A stretch of 50,049 nt of DNA from Marivirga lumbricoides (GTDB lineage: Bacteria > Bacteroidota > Bacteroidia > Cytophagales > Cyclobacteriaceae): contig NZ_BMEC01000021.1 in assembly GCF_014636295.1 (NCBI RefSeq), positions 1 to 50,049 of the forward strand. Reading direction: 5' to 3'. Position numbers and translations under genes: made by a program. Under the pieces are notes generated by a model. It saw nothing but the letters and a program-made list of their open reading frames with translations, was not told the DNA's origin and did no database searches. Positions 24,944 through 33,591 of the stretch are shown here, one piece after another; within the stretch, counting starts at the first letter, position 1, and each line of letters starts with the position of its first letter.

Positions 24944-26029
24944 TTGAGTAAAAGTGATCGATTATTATCTCTTGATGTATTTAGAGGTATTACAATAGTA
25001 GGCATGATCATAGTGAATGATCCGGGATCGTGGGAGGCTATTTATATGCCTTTTAAACATGCAGAGTGGAACGGTTGTACACCAACAGATCTTGTTTTTC
25101 CATTTTTCCTTTTTATTGTAGGGGTAGCCATAAGTTTAGCACTTAAAAACGCGAAGGAAGATGTTTCCAGACACAATACAACACTTTGGCATCTACTTAA
25201 AAGAAGCGGCACCTTATTTCTAATAGGCTTGTTTTTAAATGCTTTTCCTGAGTTCCATTTAGAGTCGCTGCGGATTCCCGGGGTATTGCAGCGTATCGCT
25301 ATAGTATTCTTTATAGGTTCTGTTTTTTATCTTAAAACTAACTGGAAAACACAAGTTGTAGTAGCAAGCATGCTCTTATTAGTTTACTGGGCTTTAATGA
25401 TGCTGGTGTCTGTTCCCGGAGTGGGCATCGGGATGTTAGAGCCGGGCAGAAATCTTGCGGCTTTTGTAGATGAATTACTGCTAAAGGGACATATGTGGGC
25501 TTCTACCGAAACATGGGATCCGGAAGGTATATTAAGTACTTTGCCAGCTATTGCTTCAGGCCTTTTCGGTATATTGGCAGGCCAATGGATCAGGTATAAG
25601 CAGGACAAAAAAGAAATGTTATTGTGGCTATTTTTCGCAGGTAATATCTATATAGTGCTAGGGCTTTTATGGGACTTATCTTTTCCCATCAATAAAAGTT
25701 TATGGACCAGTTCTTACGTGGTATTTACCACCGGTATAGCGCTTAATTTATTTGCCATGCTGTACTGGTTGCTGGATATACGGAAAAATCGGTCTATCTT
25801 TTGGAAGCCTTTCGAGGCTTTCGGAACCAATGCTATTTTTGCTTACATTTTATCTGTATTATTACAATGGGTATTAGGTGTAACATTACAAAATCGGGTC
25901 TATCATGCATTAGTGGCTATTACAGGTAATGATTACCTTAGCTCCCTGATATGGGCTTTATTATTTACCGCAATCATGCTTATTCCTGTTTGGGTTTTAT
26001 ATAGAAAAAGAATTATCATAAAGGTTTAA
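24944..26029 (+). CDS. NagX-like multi-pass membrane protein (HGSNAT-like, DUF5009)
   Basis: 361-aa integral membrane protein with about ten segments. The start RLLSLDVFRGITIVGMIIVN and FPFFLFIVGV identify the family related to human heparan-alpha-glucosaminide N-acetyltransferase. In several chitin/GlcNAc loci the homologue is named NagX and its reaction is unproven. The start is a TTG at 24944, since no ATG precedes the conserved beginning. It lies 86 bp after GH20 and 11 bp before the symporter. A role in transmembrane acetylation of glucosamine or in sugar passage is inferred. Confidence 0.8.
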   Translation: MSKSDRLLSLDVFRGITIVGMIIVNDPGSWEAIYMPFKHAEWNGCTPTDLVFPFFLFIVGVAISLALKNAKEDVSRHNTTLWHLLKRSGTLFLIGLFLNAFPEFHLESLRIPGVLQRIAIVFFIGSVFYLKTNWKTQVVVASMLLLVYWALMMLVSVPGVGIGMLEPGRNLAAFVDELLLKGHMWASTETWDPEGILSTLPAIASGLFGILAGQWIRYKQDKKEMLLWLFFAGNIYIVLGLLWDLSFPINKSLWTSSYVVFTTGIALNLFAMLYWLLDIRKNRSIFWKPFEAFGTNAIFAYILSVLLQWVLGVTLQNRVYHALVAITGNDYLSSLIWALLFTAIMLIPVWVLYRKRIIIKV

Positions 26030-26040
26030 AATTATATTGA

Positions 26041-27822
26041 ATGGTATTAGAAACTATTGACTGGCTATCGATTATAGCCTTTTTCGTTATATCGCTGGTA
26101 ATAGGAATATGGGTTTCCAGGCAGGCAAGTTCAAGTGTGTCTGAATTTTTTCTCTCAGGCAGAGATATGCCCTGGTGGCTCCTGGGTGTTTCAATGGTGG
26201 CTACCACATTTTCTGCAGATACACCCAATCTGGTTACAGATATAGTAAGGCAAAATGGTGTTTCCGGTAACTGGGAATGGTGGGCCTTTTTGCTTACAGG
26301 AATGCTCACTGTATTCGTTTACTCGAAACTATGGAGGCGCTCTGAAGTGCTTACGGACTTAGAGTTTTATGAATTGCGCTACAGTGGCAAAACAGCAGCA
26401 TTTTTAAGAGGATTTCGCTCCATCTACCTGGGCGTATTTTTTAATATTATGATTATGGCTACCGTGTGTCTGGCAGCTATAAAAATAGGGGGAGTACTAT
26501 TAGACTTAAGTCCTGTACAAACGCTTTTAATCGCTTCAGTAGTAACCGTTATTTACAGTTCATTAGGAGGCTTAAAAGGGGTGTTAATTACTGATTTTGT
26601 GCAGTTTGTAATAGCCATGATAGGTTCTGTGTATGCTTCTTATGTGATCATTAACTTACCGGAAGTTGGTGGTTTGGAGGCTATGCTTAGCAACAAGGAC
26701 GTGATCCCGAAATTGGACATGCTTCCTGATTTCACTAAAACAGAAACCCTTGTGCCTTTATTCATTATTCCATTAGCTGTGCAGTGGTGGAGCGTTTGGT
26801 ATCCTGGTGCTGAGCCCGGTGGAGGCGGTTATATCGCTCAGCGTATGCTTTCTGCGAAAGATGAAAAAAACGCAATAGGTGCAACTCTGTTTTTTAACGT
26901 GGCTCACTATGCCTTAAGACCATGGCCATGGATCTTAATCGCGCTAGCTTCTATTATTGTATTCCCTACGCTAGAGTCTATACAAATGGCGTTTCCCAAT
27001 GTAGCACCGGAGATTATTAAGCATGACCTGGCTTATCCTGCCATGCTTACTTATTTGCCTCATGGTTTGCTGGGCGTAGTCATCGCTTCTTTGATTGCTG
27101 CATTTATGAGCACGATTTCTACTCATCTCAACTGGGGGTCATCGTACGTTGTAAATGACTTTTATAAAAGGTTTGTCAATCCCAATAGCTCAGATAAGAC
27201 TTTAGTGAATGTGGGCCGTATTTCTACGGTAGTATTAATGGTGTTTTCCGCTATTTTAGCTTTGTACCTGGAAAATGCTATTCAGGCATTTAGGATATTA
27301 ATGACCATTGGGGCTGGTACAGGACTCATTTTTATATTGAGATGGTTCTGGTGGCGTATTAATGCGTGGACTGAGATTTCCGGGATGATCGTTTCTTTCC
27401 TGGTCGCCATTTACTTTGAATTTATTCATGAAGCAGTGGGCCTTAGCCCTTTAGAAGGTTACCAGAAGTTACTTTTTGGAGTAATACTCACTACCATAGT
27501 TTGGGTGATTGTCACTTTTATGACCCGCGAAACGGATGAAGACCAGTTGATTGAATTTTATAAGAAAGTGAGGCCGGGAGGACCGGGCTGGAAAAAGGTG
27601 TTAACATCAGCTAAAGCTAAAAATATAGTATTGGAGCCGGTAAAGGAAAAGCTGAGTTTAGAAATTCTGAGCGTATTTATTGGTACTGTTGCTGTATTCG
27701 CAGCCTTATTTGCTACTGGCTACTTTATTTACGGTCGCCTGGCATTAGGAGCAGGCATTTCACTCGTTTCTGCTGCTGGTTTTGCCTGGTTAATGTACAT
27801 GTGGAAAAGGTTGTCTTCTTAA
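26041..27822 (+). CDS. Sodium/solute symporter, probable GlcNAc transporter
   Basis: 593-aa inner membrane protein of the SSS family. About 13–14 hydrophobic segments are visible, starting WLSIIAFFVISLVIG. Family hallmarks include FFLSGRDMPWWLLGVSMVAT and FSADTPN near residues 37–66, and LIAAFMSTISTHLNWGSSY near residues 352–370. As the last gene of the operon after NagX, it probably imports GlcNAc released by GH20. Sodium coupling is a family trait, not visible in itself. It ends convergent with the DUF4919 gene. Confidence 0.85.
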   Translation: MVLETIDWLSIIAFFVISLVIGIWVSRQASSSVSEFFLSGRDMPWWLLGVSMVATTFSADTPNLVTDIVRQNGVSGNWEWWAFLLTGMLTVFVYSKLWRRSEVLTDLEFYELRYSGKTAAFLRGFRSIYLGVFFNIMIMATVCLAAIKIGGVLLDLSPVQTLLIASVVTVIYSSLGGLKGVLITDFVQFVIAMIGSVYASYVIINLPEVGGLEAMLSNKDVIPKLDMLPDFTKTETLVPLFIIPLAVQWWSVWYPGAEPGGGGYIAQRMLSAKDEKNAIGATLFFNVAHYALRPWPWILIALASIIVFPTLESIQMAFPNVAPEIIKHDLAYPAMLTYLPHGLLGVVIASLIAAFMSTISTHLNWGSSYVVNDFYKRFVNPNSSDKTLVNVGRISTVVLMVFSAILALYLENAIQAFRILMTIGAGTGLIFILRWFWWRINAWTEISGMIVSFLVAIYFEFIHEAVGLSPLEGYQKLLFGVILTTIVWVIVTFMTRETDEDQLIEFYKKVRPGGPGWKKVLTSAKAKNIVLEPVKEKLSLEILSVFIGTVAVFAALFATGYFIYGRLALGAGISLVSAAGFAWLMYMWKRLSS

Positions 27823-27878
27823 TGGGTGAGAGGGTTAAATACTGGTTTATTTCTCAAGGGTAGGTTTTTTTGGTTGAA

Positions 27879-27950
27879 CTTGAATTGAAGATGTTGTGCA
27901 TTGTAAATGCACGGCTCGTTCCTCCTCGATACAATCGAGTAGGAGAGGAA
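27879..27950 (+). repeat. R1 dispersed repeat, copy 2 (short form)
   Basis: The clearest copy of the 3' half: TGAATTGAAGATGTTGTGCA, core palindrome TGCATTGTAAATGCA, CGGCTC, then CCTCCTCGAT/ATCGAGTAGGAG hairpin. The upstream half is absent. Confidence 0.8.
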
Positions 27951-27975
27951 CCTTAATGTGTTTTATTCAGCTTTT

Positions 27976-28130
27976 ATTTTATTTACTGAACATACTCCCT
28001 TCTTTCCTCAAATCCTAATTTTTCAGTCTTTAGGGTTTTTAATTTATAGAGCGAGTTTGCGCTTGAAAAGATTTTATGTAATGTAAATGGACGGTGCAAA
28101 TCTTCTCGACCAATATGGGAGGTGAGGGAG
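27976..28130 (+). repeat. R1 dispersed repeat, copy 3 (long form)
   Basis: Has the upstream half (CTGAACATACTCCCTTCTTT, AATCCTAATTTTT, GAGTTTGCGCTTGAA) and a degenerate core and hairpin (TTCTCGAC/GGGAGG). It ends 25 bp from the stop of the minus-strand DUF4919 gene. Confidence 0.8.
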
Positions 28131-28154
28131 CTTGTTACTCGATTATTCACCGTT

Positions 28155-28901
28155 TTATTTCTTCTTCTTTTTCTTCTTACTTTCTTTCTTATCAGTGTCT
28201 TTTAATGCTTCTTCAATATTTCTCATATCCTCTTCACTAAACATCTTTTCTATTGCATGATTAATATTGAAATATAATTTCACAGGTTCTTTACCCTCTT
28301 TTTTCATTTCTAAAATATCAACAAAGTATCCATTAGGGTCATCACCTGAACCCATCATACCAATCGAACCTCCAAAAATATGAGTAATCAATGTCTGACC
28401 ATCCCTTGGACTAAGAACAAAGAAGGGGTTGTCAATAGTCCCATTTCCACTTGCCATCACTGAATTTAGAATCATCATGAATTTATCCTTATAAAAAAGT
28501 GCGCTATCATTTTGTAATAGCATATATGCAAATCCTTTTTCCATTAATGCTGTAAAATTGACTGGATTTGTTTTAAGAAATTCATTACTCATTAAAATGG
28601 CAGCATCGTATTTTTTTTGATTTATCAGATTCATAATTTCTTCCTCCGTATCAATAGTCTGATATGGTTCGTAATGCTTATTCGTAGTGAATCCTATTTG
28701 CAAAGCTATTAAGTCTAAATCAGTTAGAGTGCTGTCATTTTTATTAAATCTGTCAAGTAGCATTGGATAATAGAAAGTGCTTAAACTGTCTTGACTTAGC
28801 TCTAAAATTTTATTAAAATCTTTATGATAATCGAAACTTTCCTGTCCATATAATGGATTGAAAATAATCACGAAAATAAATGTCAAAAGCATTTGTTTCA
28901 T
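28155..28901 (-). CDS. DUF4919-family secreted protein
   Basis: 248-aa protein with a signal peptide (MKQMLLTFIFVIIFNPLYGQ). Blocks YYPMLLDRFNKNDSTLTDLD, ALQIGFTTN, NPFFVLSPRDGQ and YFNINHAIEKMF match the DUF4919 family of Bacteroidota as I remember it. The family's function is unknown. A TPR-like helical segment lies at about 85–145. The C-terminus ends in a run of lysines (KKESKKKKKKK), encoded by an A/G-rich tract prone to slippage. It is convergent with the symporter gene, and R1 copy 3 sits just beyond its stop. Confidence 0.75.
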   Translation of the reverse strand: MKQMLLTFIFVIIFNPLYGQESFDYHKDFNKILELSQDSLSTFYYPMLLDRFNKNDSTLTDLDLIALQIGFTTNKHYEPYQTIDTEEEIMNLINQKKYDAAILMSNEFLKTNPVNFTALMEKGFAYMLLQNDSALFYKDKFMMILNSVMASGNGTIDNPFFVLSPRDGQTLITHIFGGSIGMMGSGDDPNGYFVDILEMKKEGKEPVKLYFNINHAIEKMFSEEDMRNIEEALKDTDKKESKKKKKKK

Positions 28902-29119
28902 ATATTGTATTTGTGTTTAAATGTTTGATAAGGTCTAGCTAAGGGAATTAGAATCTGTCTTAAGGCAAGCAGTAGCACTAACTTTGCTCTGTCTAAATCG
29001 CCAATCATTAATTTAATTTACACATTGTGGCTGACTTTCCAAATACCTCCGAAATATCCTGCATGATAACCCCCTTTCATTAAAAGGTGGTGTGATAGTG
29101 CACCTATTTTCTTTGTTTG

Positions 29120-29719
29120 CTAATCAGCTCCATCTTTCTTAACTTTTAATAAGCTTTGATTTATTTCGACTTCATCAAAAGCTTCAATAATAGGGATATT
29201 CTTAGGCATTGGAGGGGGGAGCGGATTTAGAATTGTATCTTGTCGAAAAAAAGTTAAAAGTTCACGTGTTAATCGGAAAGTGGTGTCTGATTCTTCTAGC
29301 CTATACGATAAATAATACTTTTTTCCTGAATGCGATGGAAAAAAGCCCACAACACCATTTTTTCCGTTAAAGATGAATCTGTGGTTTGTATGCCATTCAG
29401 GATGATAGAGATTGCACATTATAAAATCTTGATTTTTATAATATGCTTTTTTTGAAACTCCAATTTCATAGTTTGAAATTTCGAATAATGTGTCTGAAAG
29501 CTTCTCTTCTTCTGTAGTAGCTTTTAAAAGTGAGTCTGCCAATAAAATAAATTCTAGTCTTTCGAAATTATACTGGCTATTTCCAATAGTATCGACAGAT
29601 AACAAAGTGTCATAAGGTGTTGAAAATGTCTTCCAACTTACAACAGTTAAAGACTCTTTTTGAGAGCATCCCAAAAGATAGAGAGCTAAAAGTGGAAATA
29701 TAGTTTTTAGTTTTTTCAT
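29120..29719 (-). CDS. Hypothetical lipoprotein
   Basis: 199-aa protein of no family I recognise. The start at 29719 gives a compact lipoprotein signal (MKKLKTIFPLLALYLLGC); a start three codons earlier is possible. After the lipobox Cys comes a soluble domain rich in beta strands (FIFNGKNGVVGFFPSHSGKK, YYLSYRLEESDTTF). It probably faces the periplasm or cell surface. It sits alone between non-coding stretches in a region of lineage-specific genes. A weak hairpin with arms near ACCCCC and GGTGGT lies beyond its stop at about 29069–29091. Confidence 0.6.
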   Translation of the reverse strand: MKKLKTIFPLLALYLLGCSQKESLTVVSWKTFSTPYDTLLSVDTIGNSQYNFERLEFILLADSLLKATTEEEKLSDTLFEISNYEIGVSKKAYYKNQDFIMCNLYHPEWHTNHRFIFNGKNGVVGFFPSHSGKKYYLSYRLEESDTTFRLTRELLTFFRQDTILNPLPPPMPKNIPIIEAFDEVEINQSLLKVKKDGAD

Positions 29720-29820
29720 TAAACACATCTAACAAATACATAGTATTGTAAAAGTTTTTATTATATCTGCAATATCTTATTTATCAAGAAACAAACCACT
29801 TTACACGCTTATTGAGCCGT

Positions 29821-29973
29821 ATTTATTTTATTCTCTGAACATACGCTCTTCCTTCCTCAAACCCTAATTTTTTACTGTAGAGGATTGTCAATTTCTAGAG
29901 TGAGTTTAAATTGAAGATATTGTGCATTATAGATGTACTGCTTTTTCTTTCTTCTTACTATTGAGGAATGGGG
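29821..29973 (+). repeat. R1 dispersed repeat, copy 4
   Basis: Upstream half TTCTCTGAACATACGCTCTT, CCCTAATTTTTTACTGTAGA and GAGTGAGTTTAAATTGAAGA, then core TGTGCATTATAGATG. The terminal hairpin is eroded (TTCTTACTATTGAGGAA). Confidence 0.8.
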
Positions 29974-29984
29974 TAACCATTTGA

Positions 29985-30036
29985 ACAGTGGTGTGGGAAC
30001 GAATCGTTAGCTTACGGCTCATGGCCGTCTACTCAA
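29985..30036 (+). mobile_element. 3' fragment of a group II intron (domain V–VI)
   Basis: AGTGGTGTGGGAAC resembles the 3' strand of domain V. GTTAGCTTACGGCTCATGGC followed by CGTCTACTCAAT parallels the end of the intron remnant at 645–674 (AGCTTAGGGCTCACGGCC…). Only about 50 bp remains, directly after an R1 copy. Confidence 0.6.
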
Positions 30037-30047
30037 TTATCGCTAAT

Positions 30048-30653
30048 CTATTTATCCAGCCATGGTTCTCTTCGCTTCTCACTGTCATTCTCGCTTAAAT
30101 ACTCAATAGCTAAAATGAGTTGAATGTTTGGATCTTCTAAGTTAATTCTACCAGTACGATGATAGATTTCATTTTCTATTCTTACTATTCCTGTAAAGTC
30201 ACCTGCATTAATTAAATCCTGGTGATATGCTTTAATTATAGGATTAGATTGACCTACTTTATTTAGATATTGATTGTATAGTCCTTTGTGGTTAAAGCAA
30301 ATAGACTTGTATGTTTTATCATTTTGAGGGTAAATTGTTTTACAATAAGACCAAATCTCACCAAAAATGTTAGACTCTAGTTGTCTATAAAGTAATTGCT
30401 GATTGTCAAAATTGATATTTTTTAATATTGGTTGAATGCCATATTCGCCTAAGTCTCTAATTGAGGACTCCATGCACTCCGAGAAACTTGTTCTTGAGTT
30501 ACACATTTCGCTTCTGAAAAAATCTACAATTTTAATTAGGTCGCTAATTTGGTTTTTACTGAATGTGTTTTCTATCTCATTGTTTGTAGCCCGTTGTCTA
30601 TCAAACGAGAAAAAGATTATTGATAAAATGATTAGATAGTTAAAGGTTCGCAT
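30048..30653 (-). CDS. Hypothetical secreted protein
   Basis: 201 aa with an N-terminal hydrophobic signal (MRTFNYLIILSIIFFSF). No lipobox follows it, and the rest is soluble and largely helical. Four Cys residues (in EMCNS, FSECM, SYCKT, SICFN) could form disulfides outside the cytoplasm. I do not recognise a family. It ends next to the intron scrap and starts only 33 bp beyond the end of the next minus-strand gene, so the two may be co-transcribed. Confidence 0.6.
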   Translation of the reverse strand: MRTFNYLIILSIIFFSFDRQRATNNEIENTFSKNQISDLIKIVDFFRSEMCNSRTSFSECMESSIRDLGEYGIQPILKNINFDNQQLLYRQLESNIFGEIWSYCKTIYPQNDKTYKSICFNHKGLYNQYLNKVGQSNPIIKAYHQDLINAGDFTGIVRIENEIYHRTGRINLEDPNIQLILAIEYLSENDSEKRREPWLDK

Positions 30654-30686
30654 ACTGGATTATTCTAATGGATATGGTGCGCATTA

Positions 30687-31415
30687 TTACTTAAACACTT
30701 CTAAAGGATAATATTCATTGTTTGAATAGCCATCTTTTCTAAATGCAAGGAAATAGTAATGGAATTGATCATTTGAAGTTAATTTCCCGTCTTTATCTAC
30801 ATCTTCTAAAGTTCTATAATATAGTTTGTTTTCACCTTTGATTAACCGGTAATCATACAATTCATGCAGCTCTTTGGTAATCTTCGTAAAATCAGATCCG
30901 TTAAGCATACTAATGTAAAGCGATTCGATATCATCACTATCTAATTTATTGTCACCATTAGTATCCCTATCATAGACAGAATAGAGAATATAACCTGACT
31001 TAGTTTTTTCAAATATTTCCCTTAGAAATATGCCTTTCTTAATAGTTATTTTATTTTTTGATAATAGTCTTTTTCCTGATTCATCTTCAAAAATGATGTT
31101 TATGAATTCTCCGCTAAAATTATCTGAATTAAAATAACTGTTTCCAATACCGGAATTGCTATATGAAGCTGAAGAGTACTTACTATAATCACCTCTCTTA
31201 TTTAGTTCCACTAACCCAATCGTATGTAGCAGAACATTAGTGCTATCAAATTTAATTGGTAGTTCTGAAACAAGAACTTTAGTTGAGTCTTCCATTCTAT
31301 CATCCTCAGTAGCTACTGTGTCAATCTTAATTTCATGATTGATCTTTTTTGGGTTAGGATTATTACAATTAGAAAGAATGGTAATAGCGGCTATTATAAT
31401 AATTAGTTTTCTCAT
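30687..31415 (-). CDS. Lipoprotein with two EF-hand-like calcium loops
   Basis: 242-aa lipoprotein (MRKLIIIIAAITILSNC, lipid Cys17). Two loops have EF-hand spacing: residues 151–162 (DTNGDNKLDSDD) and 205–216 (DVDKDGKLTSND). Each is followed by a helical segment, so it probably binds calcium. Between and before them are beta-rich segments. No other domain was recognised. It is flanked by short inverted sequences: GTGCGCATTATTAC at 30677 just beyond its stop and AATAATGCACAAC at 31422 just before its start. This gives the gene a cassette-like appearance. Confidence 0.65.
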   Translation of the reverse strand: MRKLIIIIAAITILSNCNNPNPKKINHEIKIDTVATEDDRMEDSTKVLVSELPIKFDSTNVLLHTIGLVELNKRGDYSKYSSASYSNSGIGNSYFNSDNFSGEFINIIFEDESGKRLLSKNKITIKKGIFLREIFEKTKSGYILYSVYDRDTNGDNKLDSDDIESLYISMLNGSDFTKITKELHELYDYRLIKGENKLYYRTLEDVDKDGKLTSNDQFHYYFLAFRKDGYSNNEYYPLEVFK

Positions 31416-31518
31416 GGTTTAAATAATGCACAACATTTAGTTTAAGAATAGAAGCCCACTTGTCAGGTTACAAAAAAATTGAAGTCGGCTAAAATCCCTT
31501 AATTTACTATTGGTTCAG

Positions 31519-32817
31519 CTATTGCTTTTTCACATCGTTAAGCACAGTTTTTTTATACACAAATTCAAGTAAAAAGCAAAGCAGGATAATTCCAATAGAA
31601 ATCAACACCCCAACCGGGTTATTACCAAATTGTTGAATCAGCAGCGTTATAAAAGCTAATAAACATAAAACAGCTGCTAAGATGTGGGCCCATTTTTTTG
31701 AGTTTAATTCTTTGTACTTTTTATACCCAATGTAATTGACTATGGCAAAGATCAATAAGAACCCGGCACTTCCTGCGGTAGATATACTCTGTAAATTAAA
31801 AAAGTTGACTAACGCGATAGACAGTATCGCTGTTACAAGAAAACCAATTGGTTTCCCCCAAAATATGAGGCAGAAGTATTTTGGTAATTCATTGTCTTCG
31901 GCAATATCATAATTCACACGGCCACTACCCAGTACAGTGGCATTAATTGCTGAAAAGGTAGAAATTAAAGCGGTAATGGTAATTATTGTAAAGCCAATTT
32001 GTCCTAGGGTAGGTTCTGCCGCTTTGGCCAAAACATAATCTTGAGCATTGGCTATTTGTTTGAAAGGTAAGGCACCAACGGTAACAATAGCAATTAAAAT
32101 ATAAAGGACAATGACAAAACCAACAGCACCAAAATATGCCTTTTCGGTATTCTTTTCTTTATCTTTTAAATCAGAAATAGAGTTTGCAATTAGTTCAAAG
32201 CCTTCGTAAGCCACAAAAATCACCATTCCCCCAGAAAGTATGAGTAAAGGGTTTTCCCAATTTTCAGGAGATAGTTGGCTCAAGTTTTCAGGGTTGTTCC
32301 AAAGTCCATAAAAGCCCACGCCAATGAATGCTACTAAAATTAATAATTTAATGGTTACCGAAACAGACTCGATACCACTTACTAATTTTACGCTCAAATA
32401 ATTAATTAACAAGGCGAGAATAAGAATACTCGTTTGGTAAATATGGATATCGATATTTTTCGAACCAGTTATGGAAAATAATTCAGCTCCATAGGAACCG
32501 AATGCTGAAGCATAAAGTGCCAGCATAACGATGTAGCTTAGCCAGAGAAGATTGTTAATTGCTCCAGAGAATATTCCTTCACCAAATTGGCTGTTCACAA
32601 ATTCAACAGTACCACCATCCTTCGGATATTTTTTAGAAAGTTTGGCATAAGAGTACGCGGTTAACAGGGCTATTAAACCAGCGAATGAAAATGCGGCTGG
32701 TGTTCCACCTTTTGCCAATGAAACGGCCAGCCCGAGTACAGCAAAAATTCCACCTCCTACCATTCCTCCAATTCCAATAGAAATAGCATCTTTTAGTCCG
32801 ATTTTTTTATTCATCAA
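31519..32817 (-). CDS. APC-superfamily amino acid permease
   Basis: 432-aa inner membrane transporter with about 12 segments. The N-terminal signature DAISIGIGGMVGGGIFAVLG is the substrate-binding bend of helix 1 in APC transporters. FVAYEGFELIANSISDLKDK (helix 6 region) also fits the family. Likely substrates are amino acids or amines taken up by proton exchange, but specificity cannot be read. The first two codons are both Met; either may be used. Upstream lies a nested palindrome at 32846–32892. The gene stands alone on the minus strand. Confidence 0.85.
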   Translation of the reverse strand: MMNKKIGLKDAISIGIGGMVGGGIFAVLGLAVSLAKGGTPAAFSFAGLIALLTAYSYAKLSKKYPKDGGTVEFVNSQFGEGIFSGAINNLLWLSYIVMLALYASAFGSYGAELFSITGSKNIDIHIYQTSILILALLINYLSVKLVSGIESVSVTIKLLILVAFIGVGFYGLWNNPENLSQLSPENWENPLLILSGGMVIFVAYEGFELIANSISDLKDKEKNTEKAYFGAVGFVIVLYILIAIVTVGALPFKQIANAQDYVLAKAAEPTLGQIGFTIITITALISTFSAINATVLGSGRVNYDIAEDNELPKYFCLIFWGKPIGFLVTAILSIALVNFFNLQSISTAGSAGFLLIFAIVNYIGYKKYKELNSKKWAHILAAVLCLLAFITLLIQQFGNNPVGVLISIGIILLCFLLEFVYKKTVLNDVKKQ

Positions 32818-32845
32818 TAATGTTCTTTAATTGTGCTCAATAGCC

Positions 32846-32892
32846 CTGGCTAAGGCAAGTGCGGTTTTTAAAACCGAATATTTGCCCGCCAG
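32846..32892. repeat. Nested bulged palindrome
   Basis: Three stems nest in one imperfect hairpin: CTGGC/GCCAG outside, GGCAA/TTGCC next, and CGGTTTT/AAAACCG inside, with short unpaired bulges. Such bulged hairpins resemble folded recombination sites of attC type, but no integrase is present in the window. Confidence 0.6.
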
Positions 32893-32971
32893 ACCGAATG
32901 TTATTTAGTTGCAATATCTTCATTTTTATACAGCCAACCTACATTAGCTATAGCGGAGGTGACACCAGCTT

Positions 32972-33394
32972 TTAATTTTTTCTCCATATTTCTTTTGTCC
33001 GCATCATAAATAATATTGTCATTCCGAGAACTAAAATAGTTATCCCATAGCTAGATAAACTTTGTCCAAATGCTGGTGACATTGCAAACGTTCCAATGAT
33101 AAGCGCCAAAAGTCCAAATAAACTAAGTCCTATCAGTGCAATTATTATAATTGAGGTGGTTTTTAATATCCGATTAAGTAGTGCCAGTCTTTTCAACCCT
33201 AATGTAAGTAAGTAGGCTATTGACAAGGTTATAATCAAGATTACCAGTAAATATAAACTCTCGATGACATAATAGGTATCGTGTAATTGAATGTTAAAAG
33301 TGTCACCAAAAGCAAAACCAGTCAACAGTCCAAATGCTGCAATAAGTATCGTGAAAAGAAATATTACCCACCTTACTTCAATCTGTCTTTTCAT
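32972..33394 (-). CDS. Small four-helix membrane protein with HDTYYV motif
   Basis: 140 aa with about four membrane segments (about 10–30, 42–66, 77–105, 112–133). Between the first two is NIQLHDTYYVIESLYLL. This resembles the HDTYYVVAHFHYV segment of heme-copper oxidase subunit I, but both haem-ligand His of that segment are replaced here. The protein is therefore not a working oxidase subunit. It may be a distant relative or a chance likeness. GTTGGGC lies just upstream of the start on the gene's strand. It is probably a separate unit from the permease 154 bp further on. Confidence 0.6.
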   Translation of the reverse strand: MKRQIEVRWVIFLFTILIAAFGLLTGFAFGDTFNIQLHDTYYVIESLYLLVILIITLSIAYLLTLGLKRLALLNRILKTTSIIIIALIGLSLFGLLALIIGTFAMSPAFGQSLSSYGITILVLGMTILFMMRTKEIWRKN

Positions 33395-33591
33395 TTTTTA
33401 AGTAATGCCCAACTTTTGATATATGCAAAGTAGGTGATTGCAGGCAGCAAAATAATAAAACCTTTACAAAGTTGAAGCAGGCTACAGTCACTAAATTCAG
33501 TACTATCATACCTGATTTTACATACATTGTTGACTGTTGCGTTTTATTTTCTAACTGCATTCATGTTTTTGTACTCCTAAAAATGGTTTAA

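Larger units (their letters stand above)
27823..28154. other. Convergent intergenic region with two R1 repeats
   Basis: 332 bp between the end of the chitin operon and the end of the DUF4919 gene. It is filled almost entirely by R1 copies 2 and 3. No separate terminator was recognised; the R1 hairpins may serve as one. Confidence 0.6.
29729..30047. other. Non-coding region with R1 copy and intron scrap
   Basis: 319 bp. It contains R1 copy 4 at 29821–29973, then a fragment matching the 3' end of the group II intron at 29985–30036. Nothing else was recognised. Confidence 0.6.

Noticed and set aside
28155-28190. Lysine-rich end of DUF4919 protein as a frameshift artefact
   Set aside because: It ends in frame after a plausible domain and charged tails are common; there is no alternative frame that continues the protein.
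33378-33560. 60-aa minus-strand frame upstream of the small membrane protein
   Set aside because: It overlaps that gene's start and the cassette-like border, with no recognisable signal or domain.
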